Notes: a model not told the origin generated them from the sequence alone. Shown: positions 1 to 9,277, counted from the first letter of the stretch. The stretch is 64,000 nucleotides of DNA from Phycisphaerae bacterium (GCA_030604525.1 JAUVVQ010000006.1:1-64000), one strand, 5' to 3'. Made by a program: numbers and translations.

Positions 1-535
1 CTACAAGACTTGCTTCATCAAGAACTGCAGAACCAGACTCTACATAACTGCCTGCAAAAGCCGCTTCCGCATAACCAATTACGATAGTAGCTTGTCCGTC
101 GAGAAGATTAGACCAGTTTCCAGGTCCCGGATAAACTAGCTCAAATCCAGATATAGCATCAAACGGCTCCGGGTAAGGATAGGTATCTACTCCACCCAAA
201 TATGATTTAAGAGCCCCAACGGGGGGGGGCATATAGGCCTCAAAGCCAGAAGGGAGAGGAGAGGTTTCTGTAGAATGTGCCGGAATAAAAAGTCCGGCAG
301 TAATCTCCCCTGACCAGTCCATATATACATGAGAAATATCTGTGAATTCCACGCCCAGGTCAAAATCGAGTATCCAGTCCGGTGTGTCAATACCGTATTC
401 TCCCGCACAATCCAACGGGAGCGTAACTATCTCCGCCTGCACTGTACATACAGTAAAAAGTACGGCAATGATGGCTACGACAACTATCCTGCCGGCTCTG
501 CCCTTTCCTCTCCACAAGGTTTTTTGGGCTTTCAT
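1..535 (-). CDS. Secreted protein of unknown function, 3' end outside window
   Basis: The minus strand is open from an ATG at 535 to the window edge (178 codons), with no stop. The start is set by an AAAGG ribosome site about 7 nt upstream and by a good promoter just before it. Residues 1-10 are basic, then a hydrophobic stretch (about 16-32) ends near a VQA cleavage site, so it is exported. The mature part is rich in Asp, Pro, Tyr and Gly with no family I recognise; it resembles the many secreted beta-rich proteins of Phycisphaerae, which often end in a dockerin or sorting tail that would lie beyond the edge. A run of nine C on the coding strand (221-229) encodes three prolines. Confidence 0.7.
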   Translation of the reverse strand, partial: MKAQKTLWRGKGRAGRIVVVAIIAVLFTVCTVQAEIVTLPLDCAGEYGIDTPDWILDFDLGVEFTDISHVYMDWSGEITAGLFIPAHSTETSPLPSGFEAYMPPPVGALKSYLGGVDTYPYPEPFDAISGFELVYPGPGNWSNLLDGQATIVIGYAEAAFAGSYVESGSAVLDEASLV

Positions 536-959
536 TTTATCGCCTTTCCAAATAAATTTTTATACATTTTATTATACTATAAGAACTCCAAGTTTTCAAT
601 CCTTTTACTTTACTTTTAATCCGGAGCAAGACGGACTGCGCCTTCGATTTCGAGGATTTCCCGGCTGGTATGGCCAAAAACGGGGATTGAAGCAATTGAG
701 AAATGCCTTTGGGTATGTGGGTGTGTATTCATTTTTTATTCCTGAATTTACAGTTTTTCTACAATTTGCGGTATTATATAACACATCCCTGAATATTTCA
801 AGTATATTTCTGTTTTTTTTGAATTCCACTATAGCTTATATAATGCTGTCAGCAGACAGCATTCATAAACTATAAAGCGTCTTGCCTGCTGTTTTATTAG
901 ATGCTAAGATACTGCTTCCTGTTCGCTTATTTTTTCCGACATAACCGAAGTCATCACCT
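536..959. other. Intergenic region without a recognised gene
   Basis: Apart from the promoter at 571-599 I see nothing convincing here. The open frames crossing it have no ribosome site and no recognisable protein character. Confidence 0.5.
571..599 (-). promoter_or_regulatory. Sigma70-like promoter for the secreted protein gene at 535
   Basis: On the minus strand there is TTGAAA (599-594), a 17-nt spacer and TATAAT (576-571). The predicted start of transcription is near 564, giving a leader of about 30 nt that contains the ribosome site. Confidence 0.6.
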
Positions 960-1088
960 TCAAGGATAGTTTTGTTTTCTAACCAGTTTCTGTGGTTTCG
1001 TTTTTTTTTCAAGATTAAGAGGCAAAAGAAAGCTGAAAGCGGCACCTTTATCAGAGTTGTTTTCAGCCCATATTTTCCCGCCGTGGGT
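960..1088 (-). pseudogene. In-frame C-terminal remainder of the histidine kinase, beyond a stop codon
   Basis: Directly after the TAA at 1091-1089 the same frame continues THGGKIWAENN...GAAFSFLLPL and ends at TGA 962-960. This is the usual last part of a kinase ATPase domain (the GGKIW strand and the F-x-F-x-LP strand), so the stop lies inside a conserved domain and not at its natural end. The stretch adds 42 residues after the stop codon. Confidence 0.75.
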
Positions 1089-2339
1089 TTAGATGACCTG
1101 TTTTGCTATCGAAAGCCCCAATCCCGTTCCGTCTCTCTCGATTTTTTTTGCATTATCCGCCCTGTAAAATTCCTCGAATATCTGTTCGGTTTGACCTTCT
1201 GGTATTCCGATTCCGGAATCAGATATTTGAATCAAGACAGAATCTTCCCGCTTTTTCGCTGTTATTTTGACCTTACCATTTTGAGGTGTATATTTAACCG
1301 CATTAACAAGCAGGTTAGTTATAGTTTCTTCTATTAAGAGTCTCTCTCCGTAAATCACATCGACCTGCGGGTCTATTTCGCATGTTACTTCGATATTCTT
1401 GCCTGTGGCTTTATTCTGAGTGTAAGAGACGGCATCGAAGAGTGTGTTTTTCATTGAGAAATCGGCGAACTCCAACCGTCCGGAAAGTCTCAACCTGGTC
1501 AATTTCAAAAGCGCCTTGATAAACTTCATGCACTTGAAAGCCCTTCGGCTTGCTCTCCCGACCAAATCAGTTTGTTTTTCGTTAAGCCGACCTACCGTCC
1601 CGTCTTCTACTATTCCAAGGCAGCTTTGTATGGCCGCCAGATGTCCCTTTATATCATGTGTAAGGCGTAGGACGTATTCATCTTTTACACTGTCTTTTTT
1701 TCTAAGCTGAACATTAATATTCTCACAGCTTACCTGCTGTTTTCTTAACTGTGCCGATATAGACGTGGCCATATAAGCCACAAGATACAATGTCGCCGAG
1801 AAAATAAGAAAAGTTCCGGAAACAAACAACCCGTTCCGGTAAAGACCTGCGTCTGAAAATCCTTTTAGACTATGGTGAGCGAGAACACCATAATATTCAA
1901 GGGTCAATAAAAGACCGAACAGAAAAACCGCAAGCGTCGCCTGAAGATAACTATGCAAAGTAGAAAAAAGCGTGCTTGCAATAACCACGTGAAAAACGAA
2001 GAAGAAAAAGAAAGGATTTTCAACTCCGCCGGAAAAATGCAGTATCAAAGTGAGGATGAAAAGGTCCGCTAAGGCCTGGAAAGTTATCATTCTGCCAATA
2101 GTTCTTATCGAACCTTCCTTCTGCGGACTGATAATATATTTTACAAACAAAAACAGCAGGAAATTATAAGCGAAAAGTATGGCAACAATTATATAAAGCG
2201 TTCTGGCGGGCAATGAAACATTCAAAATTCTTTCCGCACCAAAGACGGTAGCACAAAGGGCTGCTATAGCCAACCACCTGAGTCTAATCAGCCAGTAAGC
2301 CCTGCTGGTAAGACTTGTGCTTTTAATTAAAGCTTCCAT
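1089..2339 (-). CDS. Membrane sensor histidine kinase, cut by an in-frame TAA
   Basis: The 416-residue product has about six hydrophobic segments in residues 20-190, a HisKA domain with the phosphorylated His at 228 (LTHDIKGHL), an N-box (NLLVNAVKY) and a GTGLGL box near 404-409. It would autophosphorylate and signal to the receiver protein encoded 5 bp upstream (2345-2737). The frame ends with TAA right after SIAKQVI, but the missing end of the ATPase domain follows in the same frame (960-1088). The family needs that last strand for folding, so the product is probably weak or inactive unless the stop is an assembly error or is read through. The periplasmic or membrane signal it senses cannot be told. 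Confidence 0.85.
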   Translation of the reverse strand: MEALIKSTSLTSRAYWLIRLRWLAIAALCATVFGAERILNVSLPARTLYIIVAILFAYNFLLFLFVKYIISPQKEGSIRTIGRMITFQALADLFILTLILHFSGGVENPFFFFFVFHVVIASTLFSTLHSYLQATLAVFLFGLLLTLEYYGVLAHHSLKGFSDAGLYRNGLFVSGTFLIFSATLYLVAYMATSISAQLRKQQVSCENINVQLRKKDSVKDEYVLRLTHDIKGHLAAIQSCLGIVEDGTVGRLNEKQTDLVGRASRRAFKCMKFIKALLKLTRLRLSGRLEFADFSMKNTLFDAVSYTQNKATGKNIEVTCEIDPQVDVIYGERLLIEETITNLLVNAVKYTPQNGKVKITAKKREDSVLIQISDSGIGIPEGQTEQIFEEFYRADNAKKIERDGTGLGLSIAKQVI

Positions 2340-2344
2340 TTTTT

Positions 2345-2737
2345 TTATTTCTCAAGAATTTCTTTCACTTTGGCGATAAGTGTTTCCGGTTCGACGGGTT
2401 TATCCAAAAAGTCCTCTACGGGCAGCCATTCCTCATCTCCGGCGGCTGAGGCAAAGTCTATGCCGGTTTTATCTTTAATCGAGGTTATCATCAAAACCGG
2501 TATGTCTTTGTAATCATCGTTTCTTTTCATTTTTCTGCAGAAGGTAAATCCCTCTCTTGTAGTATGCATCATAACATCGAGGATAATCAAATCGGGTCTG
2601 AGCTTTTTAAGATGCTCCAGTCCCTCGTCACTATCTTCGGCACTATCAACGGTATAGCCCTTGTTCTCCAATACGGTTTTCATCACCTCGGTAATATCAG
2701 GGTCATCATCTACAATTAAAATTCTTGCCTGTCCCAT
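2345..2737 (-). CDS. Single-domain response regulator (CheY-like receiver)
   Basis: At 130 residues this is just a receiver domain. It has the acidic cluster D10-D12, the phosphoacceptor D54 (LIILDVMM), T85 and K113 (DFLDKP). There is no output domain, so it must act by binding a partner or by passing phosphate on. It is the first gene of a two-gene unit with the kinase at 1089-2339. An insertion-like acidic stretch (about 92-108, AAGDEEWLPVE) before the Lys is longer than in CheY and is typical of the stand-alone receivers found beside kinases in delta-proteobacteria and planctomycetes. Confidence 0.88.
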   Translation of the reverse strand: MGQARILIVDDDPDITEVMKTVLENKGYTVDSAEDSDEGLEHLKKLRPDLIILDVMMHTTREGFTFCRKMKRNDDYKDIPVLMITSIKDKTGIDFASAAGDEEWLPVEDFLDKPVEPETLIAKVKEILEK

Positions 2738-2909
2738 AATTTTCCCCTAATCTCTGAATTTCTCATTTAACATTTTACCAGCCATAAAACCGATATGAAC
2801 CACATACCGTAATATATTTTACAGCTTAAGCTACCGCAAAGTCAAATAGAGAAAGAAAACTAACAGAAATAAAAACAAATCAAAACTAAACTTTCTACGC
2901 TAAATATGG

Positions 2910-2915
2910 TATAAT
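2910..2915 (+). promoter_or_regulatory. Possible -10 element for the aspartic-protease-like gene
   Basis: A perfect TATAAT lies 20 bp before the ATG at 2936. The -35 region is not convincing, so this is a weak call. Confidence 0.3.
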
Positions 2916-2935
2916 AACATAGCGGATGGTAAGGT

Positions 2936-4591
2936 ATGATGAAAAGAATAAATTCAAACAAAAAGCTGAGATTGCTGTTTATAATACTTCAGTTCCTTCT
3001 CATTCCATCGGCTTGTATGGCTCACTCCAGCAGGTCTGGGTGGAAAAGTCGTGAAGTTAACTGGCGTATGAACGGCAGGAACCGGATAAAATCAATAAGC
3101 TATCCTGCCGAAAAGAGACCACCATTCTTAAAGGACCATACTACTACTTCGGTAAGGGTAGAAAAAAGACAACTGCCCCAACACGCTGTCCGTCGCATTG
3201 AAGAACTACAACAAGAAGTTGTGGAAACCACTGTTATGGTTAACGTTGTCAACTCACCGCCGGTGGCTGGTTTGGTGCCTTGGGTAGCCCTTGGTATTAC
3301 AGACGCCCATGGGGACATTTACGAAATGGATGCTGCTGTATCACCGGTAGTTACAGGCGATTTTCTAACGCCCAGCCCGGAGAGTAACTATGCCATAGCA
3401 ATCTTCGATACCGGAGCCAGCAGCAATTTAATCAATTATAGCGACGCTGCTATTACGGGACTTTACGCTTCCGATATGGTAACTTCATCGCCTGTGGTTC
3501 TTCAAGGTGCTTCCGGCAGCAGCGTTACCGCTTACGCCAGCTTTCCGCTGGGTCTCTTTGCGGACGGTCTGGATGCGATTGAGCCCAACGGCCTCGTTGA
3601 CCCCTCAGGTATGAGGGGAGAGACGAATGTGTCACTCATTGTTGGTGACCAGTTCGAATCCCCACTTGTCCCCACTGTCATAGGTGCCCCTTTTGCGATT
3701 TTTTACAACGTTGCATTTTGTAACAACAAGGCGGTTTCGGTAAACATTGAAGGCCAGGACGTCAACTCTCCGCACATTGACTTTTATGAACCTTCCGACC
3801 CTTGTGTGCCATATTATGATAACAAGATTTACATGAATCTTCGCCCTTCCGACCTTATCAGTGTTCAGTATTTTCCCTGCATCGAACCTCTTTTTATCTG
3901 TCCGGATGGTGACGGCTCGCCTTTGATTCCCACTATTATTATGGATGCCTGGTGGCTTCACCAGGGGCTGTTTTTCTTAGACAGCGTAGATGTCAGTGAC
4001 GGAGTCAAATCGGCCATTGATAAAGACGCATTTATGTTCGATTCCGGTGCACAGGTTTCAGTTATCAGTGAAGCTATAGCAGCTCGATTGCAGCTTGATA
4101 TCGATAATCCTGAATTTACTGTTGAAATCTTAGACGTGACGGGAGATGTGAGCATAAATCCCGGTTTTTATTTAGATAGTCTGGAAATTGTTTCGTCTCC
4201 TGAATGGCTCAGCTACAACAATGTCCCTGTGATTGTGCTCGATATTGAGTTTCCCGGTGTAGGTTTCATAGACGGTATCATCGGGACGAATCTTCTTGTG
4301 GATTTCAACTTTACTTTTCACGGGGGCGGCCTGCCGGGAACGGGTGCGCCATATCTACGCTACGAACCGGTGTGCGACTTGCCGGGGGATATTGCAGGAG
4401 ATTGTTATGAATGTCAGGTGGACTATTTAGACCTTGCCGATTTCGTAGAAGCATGGCTCGGCAGTTCGTCAGGTCCATCAGAAAACTGGAACTTCCAGGC
4501 GGATTTGGCGCCACAATCGGAGCCGGACGGAGAGATTAATTTCCTCGATTTCGCTGTCCTCGCTCAACATTGGCTCGAAGGCACATATTAA
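2936..4591 (+). CDS. Secreted two-lobed aspartic-protease-like protein with C-terminal dockerin-type repeats
   Basis: The 551-residue protein has a signal peptide (basic start, hydrophobic 13-27, likely cut after CMA-29). It holds two retropepsin/pepsin-type active-site motifs, D158-T-G-A-S and D369-S-G-A. Each is followed about 80-90 residues later by the hydrophobic-hydrophobic-Gly element that closes such a lobe: TVIG (247-250) and GIIGTNLL (447-454). This is the pattern of a complete bilobal aspartic peptidase with both catalytic Asp present. The C-terminus (about 484-549) carries two degenerate dockerin-like calcium repeats, ending YLDLADFVEAWLG and NFLDFAVLAQHWLE, common on planctomycete secreted proteins. 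ATGATG at the start: the first ATG follows AAGG. It stands alone, divergent from the two-component pair. Peptidase activity is inferred. Confidence 0.72.
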   Translation: MMKRINSNKKLRLLFIILQFLLIPSACMAHSSRSGWKSREVNWRMNGRNRIKSISYPAEKRPPFLKDHTTTSVRVEKRQLPQHAVRRIEELQQEVVETTVMVNVVNSPPVAGLVPWVALGITDAHGDIYEMDAAVSPVVTGDFLTPSPESNYAIAIFDTGASSNLINYSDAAITGLYASDMVTSSPVVLQGASGSSVTAYASFPLGLFADGLDAIEPNGLVDPSGMRGETNVSLIVGDQFESPLVPTVIGAPFAIFYNVAFCNNKAVSVNIEGQDVNSPHIDFYEPSDPCVPYYDNKIYMNLRPSDLISVQYFPCIEPLFICPDGDGSPLIPTIIMDAWWLHQGLFFLDSVDVSDGVKSAIDKDAFMFDSGAQVSVISEAIAARLQLDIDNPEFTVEILDVTGDVSINPGFYLDSLEIVSSPEWLSYNNVPVIVLDIEFPGVGFIDGIIGTNLLVDFNFTFHGGGLPGTGAPYLRYEPVCDLPGDIAGDCYECQVDYLDLADFVEAWLGSSSGPSENWNFQADLAPQSEPDGEINFLDFAVLAQHWLEGTY

Positions 4592-4722
4592 CCGAACAAC
4601 ACACATTCCTGCATAAAAAATATAGCCTTCTAAAAATGTATATCATCATCTCTAAAGCAATTATTTGACAACTCCTCCTGTTTCAAATAGTATCTTATCG
4701 TTTATATTTTGCAGAGAAAAAT

Positions 4723-6018
4723 ATGAGAGTGCTGTTAGATTTTATATATATAATATTAGCCATCCTGCTGCTTCCGAAAGTAATCTACCGTATTATCCGT
4801 CATAAAAGATATCGAACCGGCTGGTCTCAGCGTTTCGGGAAAATCAAACGTAAACATCCCGAGAAGAAATGTATCTGGATTCATGCTGTAAGCGTCGGCG
4901 AGGTCAACGCAACGAAAACGCTCATACCGGAGCTTGAAAACAGATTCAGCGATTATGAAATAATTATAAGCACTACCACCGACACCGGCTTTGCTCGTGC
5001 GAATAAGCTTTTCGGAGAGAAATTTACCGTTTTCTATTTTCCGTTAGACTTGTCCCTGCTGATAAGACGTGCTTTTGATGGAATCCAGCCTTCGGTATGT
5101 CTGCTTATGGAGCTTGAGGTCTGGCCTAATTTCACACAAACCGCCCACCGTCGAAATATTCCGGTCGTTGTAGTTAACGGAAGGATTAGCGATAAAGGTT
5201 TTGCCGCTTATAAAAAAATAAAACCATTTGCCACAAGAATGTTCAAAAAATTATCTTTAATACTCGCCCAAACCGACGAGTATGCAAACCGTTTCATAGA
5301 AATCGGAATGCCTGCACAGAAGATTGTTGTCACCGGCTCGCTAAAATACGAGACCGCCCAGACGGACGGGGTGATAGAAGGAGCAGAGGAGCTTGGCGAA
5401 CAACTCGAGCTTAGCCAGGGAAGATTATGGGTCGCCGGCGGAACCGGAAACGACGAAGAAGAACTGATAATCGAAGTTTACGAAAAGCTAAAACAAGATG
5501 AGCGATTCTGCGACCTGCGTCTGGCGATAGTCCCTCGAAAGCCGGAAAGATTTGACGAAGTTGCACGCCTAATCGAACAGAGAGAACTCCCATTAATTCG
5601 TTACAGTAAGCTAAAGGATGGAACTGCCGGTCCCGGGATAGACAAACAGGCGGTAATTTTAGGCGATACTATGGGAGATTTGCGGAAATTTTACAAGCTT
5701 GCGACAGTGATATTTGTCGGCAGGTCGCTGGTAGCGATGGGGGGCTCCGATATGATGGAAGCTGCTGCGCTTGGAACACCCACCATTTTCGGGCCGCACA
5801 CCTTCAACTTCAGGCAAACCGTGGAAGCTCTTATCAGAGGTGGCGGGGCTATCAGAGTCAAAGATACAAAACAACTTCTGGAAACGTTACAAAGGTGCTT
5901 AACCGACCGGAGCTTCGCACAAAAGATTGCACAGAACGGACGAAGAGTTATCATAAAAAATCAGGGAGCTACGAAAAAATCCGTAGAACACATTGAAAAA
6001 CTTTTGACCCAACTATAA
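4723..6018 (+). CDS. waaA: 3-deoxy-D-manno-octulosonic acid (KDO) transferase
   Basis: This 431-residue GT30 glycosyltransferase moves KDO from CMP-KDO to lipid A precursor at the inner membrane. Evidence: an N-terminal membrane anchor (5-20), the RFG motif near 37-39, the HAVSVGEVNA motif with the catalytic Glu60, and the nucleotide-sugar motif GGSDMMEAA followed by GTPTIFGP. Length matches the family (about 420-430). It stands alone with its own 130-bp upstream region. Its presence indicates an LPS-type outer membrane. Confidence 0.95.
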   Translation: MRVLLDFIYIILAILLLPKVIYRIIRHKRYRTGWSQRFGKIKRKHPEKKCIWIHAVSVGEVNATKTLIPELENRFSDYEIIISTTTDTGFARANKLFGEKFTVFYFPLDLSLLIRRAFDGIQPSVCLLMELEVWPNFTQTAHRRNIPVVVVNGRISDKGFAAYKKIKPFATRMFKKLSLILAQTDEYANRFIEIGMPAQKIVVTGSLKYETAQTDGVIEGAEELGEQLELSQGRLWVAGGTGNDEEELIIEVYEKLKQDERFCDLRLAIVPRKPERFDEVARLIEQRELPLIRYSKLKDGTAGPGIDKQAVILGDTMGDLRKFYKLATVIFVGRSLVAMGGSDMMEAAALGTPTIFGPHTFNFRQTVEALIRGGGAIRVKDTKQLLETLQRCLTDRSFAQKIAQNGRRVIIKNQGATKKSVEHIEKLLTQL

Positions 6019-6104
6019 GAACATACCCCGCGTTCCATTGGGACACGAGAGGTCCTTTGCAAAAAAGATTAACCTATATTTAAGATATTAAAGGAAAGAA
6101 GCCA

Positions 6105-7823
6105 ATGAGTGAAAGCATAAAGGATACTCTTCGAGTCAATCCCAAAAGAGAGCGATTTAGAGTAATGTTCTTTGGTCGCATCCGGCTAAAAGTGTGTGGA
6201 AATAGTTATCGAGCATACTTTGCGCTGGTTTGCATTTGTTTTGCGCTTTTGTTTCTCAGTTTGTCTGCGGGAGCCCAGGGTCTTCATGGCTATGTTTCGT
6301 ACAGTACGGCTGAGCCGCCTGAGGGCTACACTGCGGGGATGGGTTTTTACTCGGCAGTCTGGCCGCTGATTAAGCATCCTGTCAAGAATATTCAAATCGG
6401 CCTGCCTGGAGCGTGGATTAGTCCGGACAATTCCGATAATAAAACTATCCCGCTTTGTCCGGTCGGTACGCATGCAAGGGATAACTGGCCTGAGCGTGGG
6501 CCTACGTGGGGAAGTGTTTTTCAGATCCTGGAAGGAGGCCTGGGCTATTGGGCGGGTAACAGGTTCAGATACGGGCCTCCGAAATTCAGTATGAATGCGA
6601 CATCTCAATGTTACGACTATGAGATAGGGTCACCGGGTTGGTCATTTTTTCGCAGCAGCACCGCCCTGCCTGACGATAGACTGGGGGTCGCACAACTGAG
6701 TAATCGTATTCTTATTCCACCCGACGGGCTCCCTTTTGCGGGTAATCCGAACGGTGAGTTTCTGGGTTACTCCTGGATGGCTTTACCCCTTACGGCAGCC
6801 GAGTCCGGGGAGCAGCCCACCGGTGAGAAGAGCTGGACGTGTTTTCTGAGCGCTGCCAACTTCAAAGGGCCGATAGCGTATTATATCCCGGAGACCTGGA
6901 GCAAGATTGCCAGGATATTCGATTATCCTTTTGACTACGGACGCGGACTCGATACCCGGCCGGGCAGAATGGGCGGCGGAGCGATGGAATTCAACTCATC
7001 GCCCCAGTTCGAAGGGAAAGATGAGAAAGGTCAGATTTATTCGAAAATACCTGAGCTGCAATTTCCCGTAGATGAGAAGGGCAGAACGCTGCTTGTGCAG
7101 GATGTAACTTATTATTCGAAAGATGCACTCTATAATGCCGTAAAGTCCTGGCGTGATGGAGGCCCTGCGAGCAGCGGAAAGTTTGAGAAAAGCGGTTTTT
7201 GGAAGGCGAAATTGAGCACCGGAACGCCGCTTTTCGACCAGGCCGGTAAACATCTGACCGGTATTGACAAGGTCTTTGACACCAAGGTATTTGATTCGTA
7301 TGTCTGGGGTCTAAAGTGGTACGACGGCTCTGTCAGCTGCAACGGCTTTTTCCCTCGGTATTTTAAGCAGGTCGGGGATAAGCGTGTAGCGGTATCCGCC
7401 TCCGAAGTGCCCGCAGAGACGAAGCTTAAGGAAAAAGAGTTTCCGCGAGCGAGCATCGGTTCAGCTTACACGTCACCTTCGGACGGCGCCTGGGGCAACC
7501 CCGGCCCGAGCCGCGGGCCTTTCCGGGTTGGTTTAGCGGACGGCTCTATGGTTACCTATTACTGGTACCGTTTTATCGACCAGCCGTCCTTCCAGCAGTA
7601 TAACTGGAGTGATGAGAAAAAAGCGAAATTGCAATCCCTTGTTGAAAAAATCCATTCAAGCTGGCCGATTGACAGGGACTATATGCCGCCGCCTGGTACC
7701 GGAAGCGGAACATTGGTGAGACTTGACCCGGCTCTTATCGTGACGCCTCCATCCGGTCTTGAGGTCGGCTATGTGCCGATTGTAACGCGTCAGGAGAAAG
7801 CCCCCGCCTCCGGGAATAATTAA
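6105..7823 (+). CDS. Large exported protein of unknown function
   Basis: A 572-residue protein that I do not recognise. The start has GGAAAG upstream. Residues 1-36 are basic, then a hydrophobic stretch (about 38-55) ends in AGAQG, so it has a long-n-region signal peptide. The mature part is rich in Gly, Trp, Tyr, Pro and Asp, with no repeats and no obvious catalytic motif, and ends in a Pro-rich tail; it looks like a beta-rich secreted or envelope protein. The region is more GC-rich than its neighbours. It lies between waaA and a GH43-fold lipoprotein, which hints at the cell surface or polysaccharide work, but I infer no function. Confidence 0.75.
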   Translation: MSESIKDTLRVNPKRERFRVMFFGRIRLKVCGNSYRAYFALVCICFALLFLSLSAGAQGLHGYVSYSTAEPPEGYTAGMGFYSAVWPLIKHPVKNIQIGLPGAWISPDNSDNKTIPLCPVGTHARDNWPERGPTWGSVFQILEGGLGYWAGNRFRYGPPKFSMNATSQCYDYEIGSPGWSFFRSSTALPDDRLGVAQLSNRILIPPDGLPFAGNPNGEFLGYSWMALPLTAAESGEQPTGEKSWTCFLSAANFKGPIAYYIPETWSKIARIFDYPFDYGRGLDTRPGRMGGGAMEFNSSPQFEGKDEKGQIYSKIPELQFPVDEKGRTLLVQDVTYYSKDALYNAVKSWRDGGPASSGKFEKSGFWKAKLSTGTPLFDQAGKHLTGIDKVFDTKVFDSYVWGLKWYDGSVSCNGFFPRYFKQVGDKRVAVSASEVPAETKLKEKEFPRASIGSAYTSPSDGAWGNPGPSRGPFRVGLADGSMVTYYWYRFIDQPSFQQYNWSDEKKAKLQSLVEKIHSSWPIDRDYMPPPGTGSGTLVRLDPALIVTPPSGLEVGYVPIVTRQEKAPASGNN

Positions 7824-7927
7824 AGGCCTCCGGTCACAAAGCAATCTCAGCGACGATTAGACTTAATAAACGATATCGCATTGGTTTACCTTCTCTGACA
7901 GAACGTTTATGCGAGCAGTTGTTGGCA

Positions 7928-7943
7928 GCGCCGCTTTCGGCGC
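7928..7943. repeat. Short GC-rich hairpin between genes
   Basis: GCGCCG-CTTT-CGGCGC forms a perfect 6-bp stem about 105 bp after the 6105-7823 gene. No T run follows on either side, so it is not a clear intrinsic terminator. Confidence 0.35.
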
Positions 7944-8048
7944 CGGTTACAGGGGGAATTAAACAATTAGCTTTCCTTTTGATTATTCTTGACACCCGTG
8001 TATTGCGTATTTATAAGTTGAAGATAAAAATTTAAATCGAGGGATGTT

Positions 8049-9143
8049 ATGAAAAAGATAATATTAGTATCTATATTGGTTGTCGTGGCGGCTGGGTGCA
8101 GCGGTAACGACAGTAAAGAGGTTACAAATAATGCGGCAACAAATACTTTCACCAATCCATTGAAGGCAAGCGGCGCGGACCCATGGGTATTTTATCACAA
8201 AGGCATTTATTATTACACAAATACGTCAGGTAGAAAAATCGGGATATGGAGAACAAAGGATATTACAGAGCTAAGGGATGCGGAGCATAAAACTATTTAC
8301 GTTCCGCCCGAAAACACGATGTATTCCAAGCAGCTTTGGGCACCTGAAATAATGAAAACAGGCGACAACTGGTATGTGTATTTTGCAGCGGATGACGGCG
8401 ATAACATTAACCACAAATTATATGTTCTGGAAAACACATCGGATGACCCCTTCGAAGGTGAATTTAAAATGAAGGGACAGATAAAGACCGATGAAAATGA
8501 TAACTGGGCGATTGACGGTTCCGTATTCAAACACAGGGGAGATTACTATCTTATCTGGTCGGGGTGGCAGACAAGCCCTTATGTTGAAGTTGAAACTCAA
8601 TGTATCTATATCGCAAGAATGGAAAACCCATGGACGCTTGCAACTGACAGGGTATTGATTTCAAGGCCGGAGTACGAATGGGAGCGCATCTGGAAAAATC
8701 CGGATGAATGGAACAATACGAACGACCATATTACATATGTAAATGAAGGGCCTGAGGTATTGGCTCATAAGGATAAGTTATTTCTTGTTTACTCATGCAG
8801 CGGCTGCTGGACACCTTATTATGCCCTCGGGATGCTGACGGCAGATGCCGATAGCGACCTTCTTAATCCGAAATCGTGGACAAAACATCCTGAACCGGTA
8901 TTTCATCAATCGGAAGAAAATGGAGTGTATGGCACGGGACATAATTGCTTCTTTAAATCCCCCGACGGAACTGAAGACTGGATACTTTACCATGCCAATG
9001 ACAGGCCGGAACAGGGATGCGGAGGTAAAAGATCGCCCAGGGCACAGTTAATTAAATGGAATGATGATGGAACACCTGATTTCGGAACCGCTTTATCTAC
9101 TTCAACATACATAAAGAAACCATCAGGAACGATTGAAAATTAG
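8049..9143 (+). CDS. GH43-family glycoside hydrolase lipoprotein
   Basis: The 364-residue protein has a lipoprotein signal (VAAGC, lipid-bearing Cys17), so it is anchored in a membrane. It has the five-bladed propeller pattern of GH43 (arabinan/xylan-side-chain enzymes): Asp44 in ADPWV (general base), Asp156 in AIDGS (pKa modulator) and Glu233 in NEGPE (general acid), with the LWAPE signature at 97-100 between blades. All three acids are present, so activity is likely, probably on alpha-L-arabinose or beta-D-xylose linkages; the exact substrate cannot be read from the sequence. AGGGATGTT precedes the ATG. It is a single gene. Confidence 0.88.
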   Translation: MKKIILVSILVVVAAGCSGNDSKEVTNNAATNTFTNPLKASGADPWVFYHKGIYYYTNTSGRKIGIWRTKDITELRDAEHKTIYVPPENTMYSKQLWAPEIMKTGDNWYVYFAADDGDNINHKLYVLENTSDDPFEGEFKMKGQIKTDENDNWAIDGSVFKHRGDYYLIWSGWQTSPYVEVETQCIYIARMENPWTLATDRVLISRPEYEWERIWKNPDEWNNTNDHITYVNEGPEVLAHKDKLFLVYSCSGCWTPYYALGMLTADADSDLLNPKSWTKHPEPVFHQSEENGVYGTGHNCFFKSPDGTEDWILYHANDRPEQGCGGKRSPRAQLIKWNDDGTPDFGTALSTSTYIKKPSGTIEN

Positions 9144-9277
9144 CGGTTTTTTGATGTTGAGACAAATGCCCCTTAGTCCCCAGGCAGTATAGCATCAGTA
9201 GTATATTATTTTCATAATGTAAAAATCCGGTTCTGGAGAAGCAGTTTTATGGTGCGATGCACGAAAGCGATTGAAAT

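Noticed and set aside
342-875. 177-codon plus frame at the left edge
   Set aside because: Antisense to the secreted-protein gene and then into the promoter region; low-complexity and no start signal.
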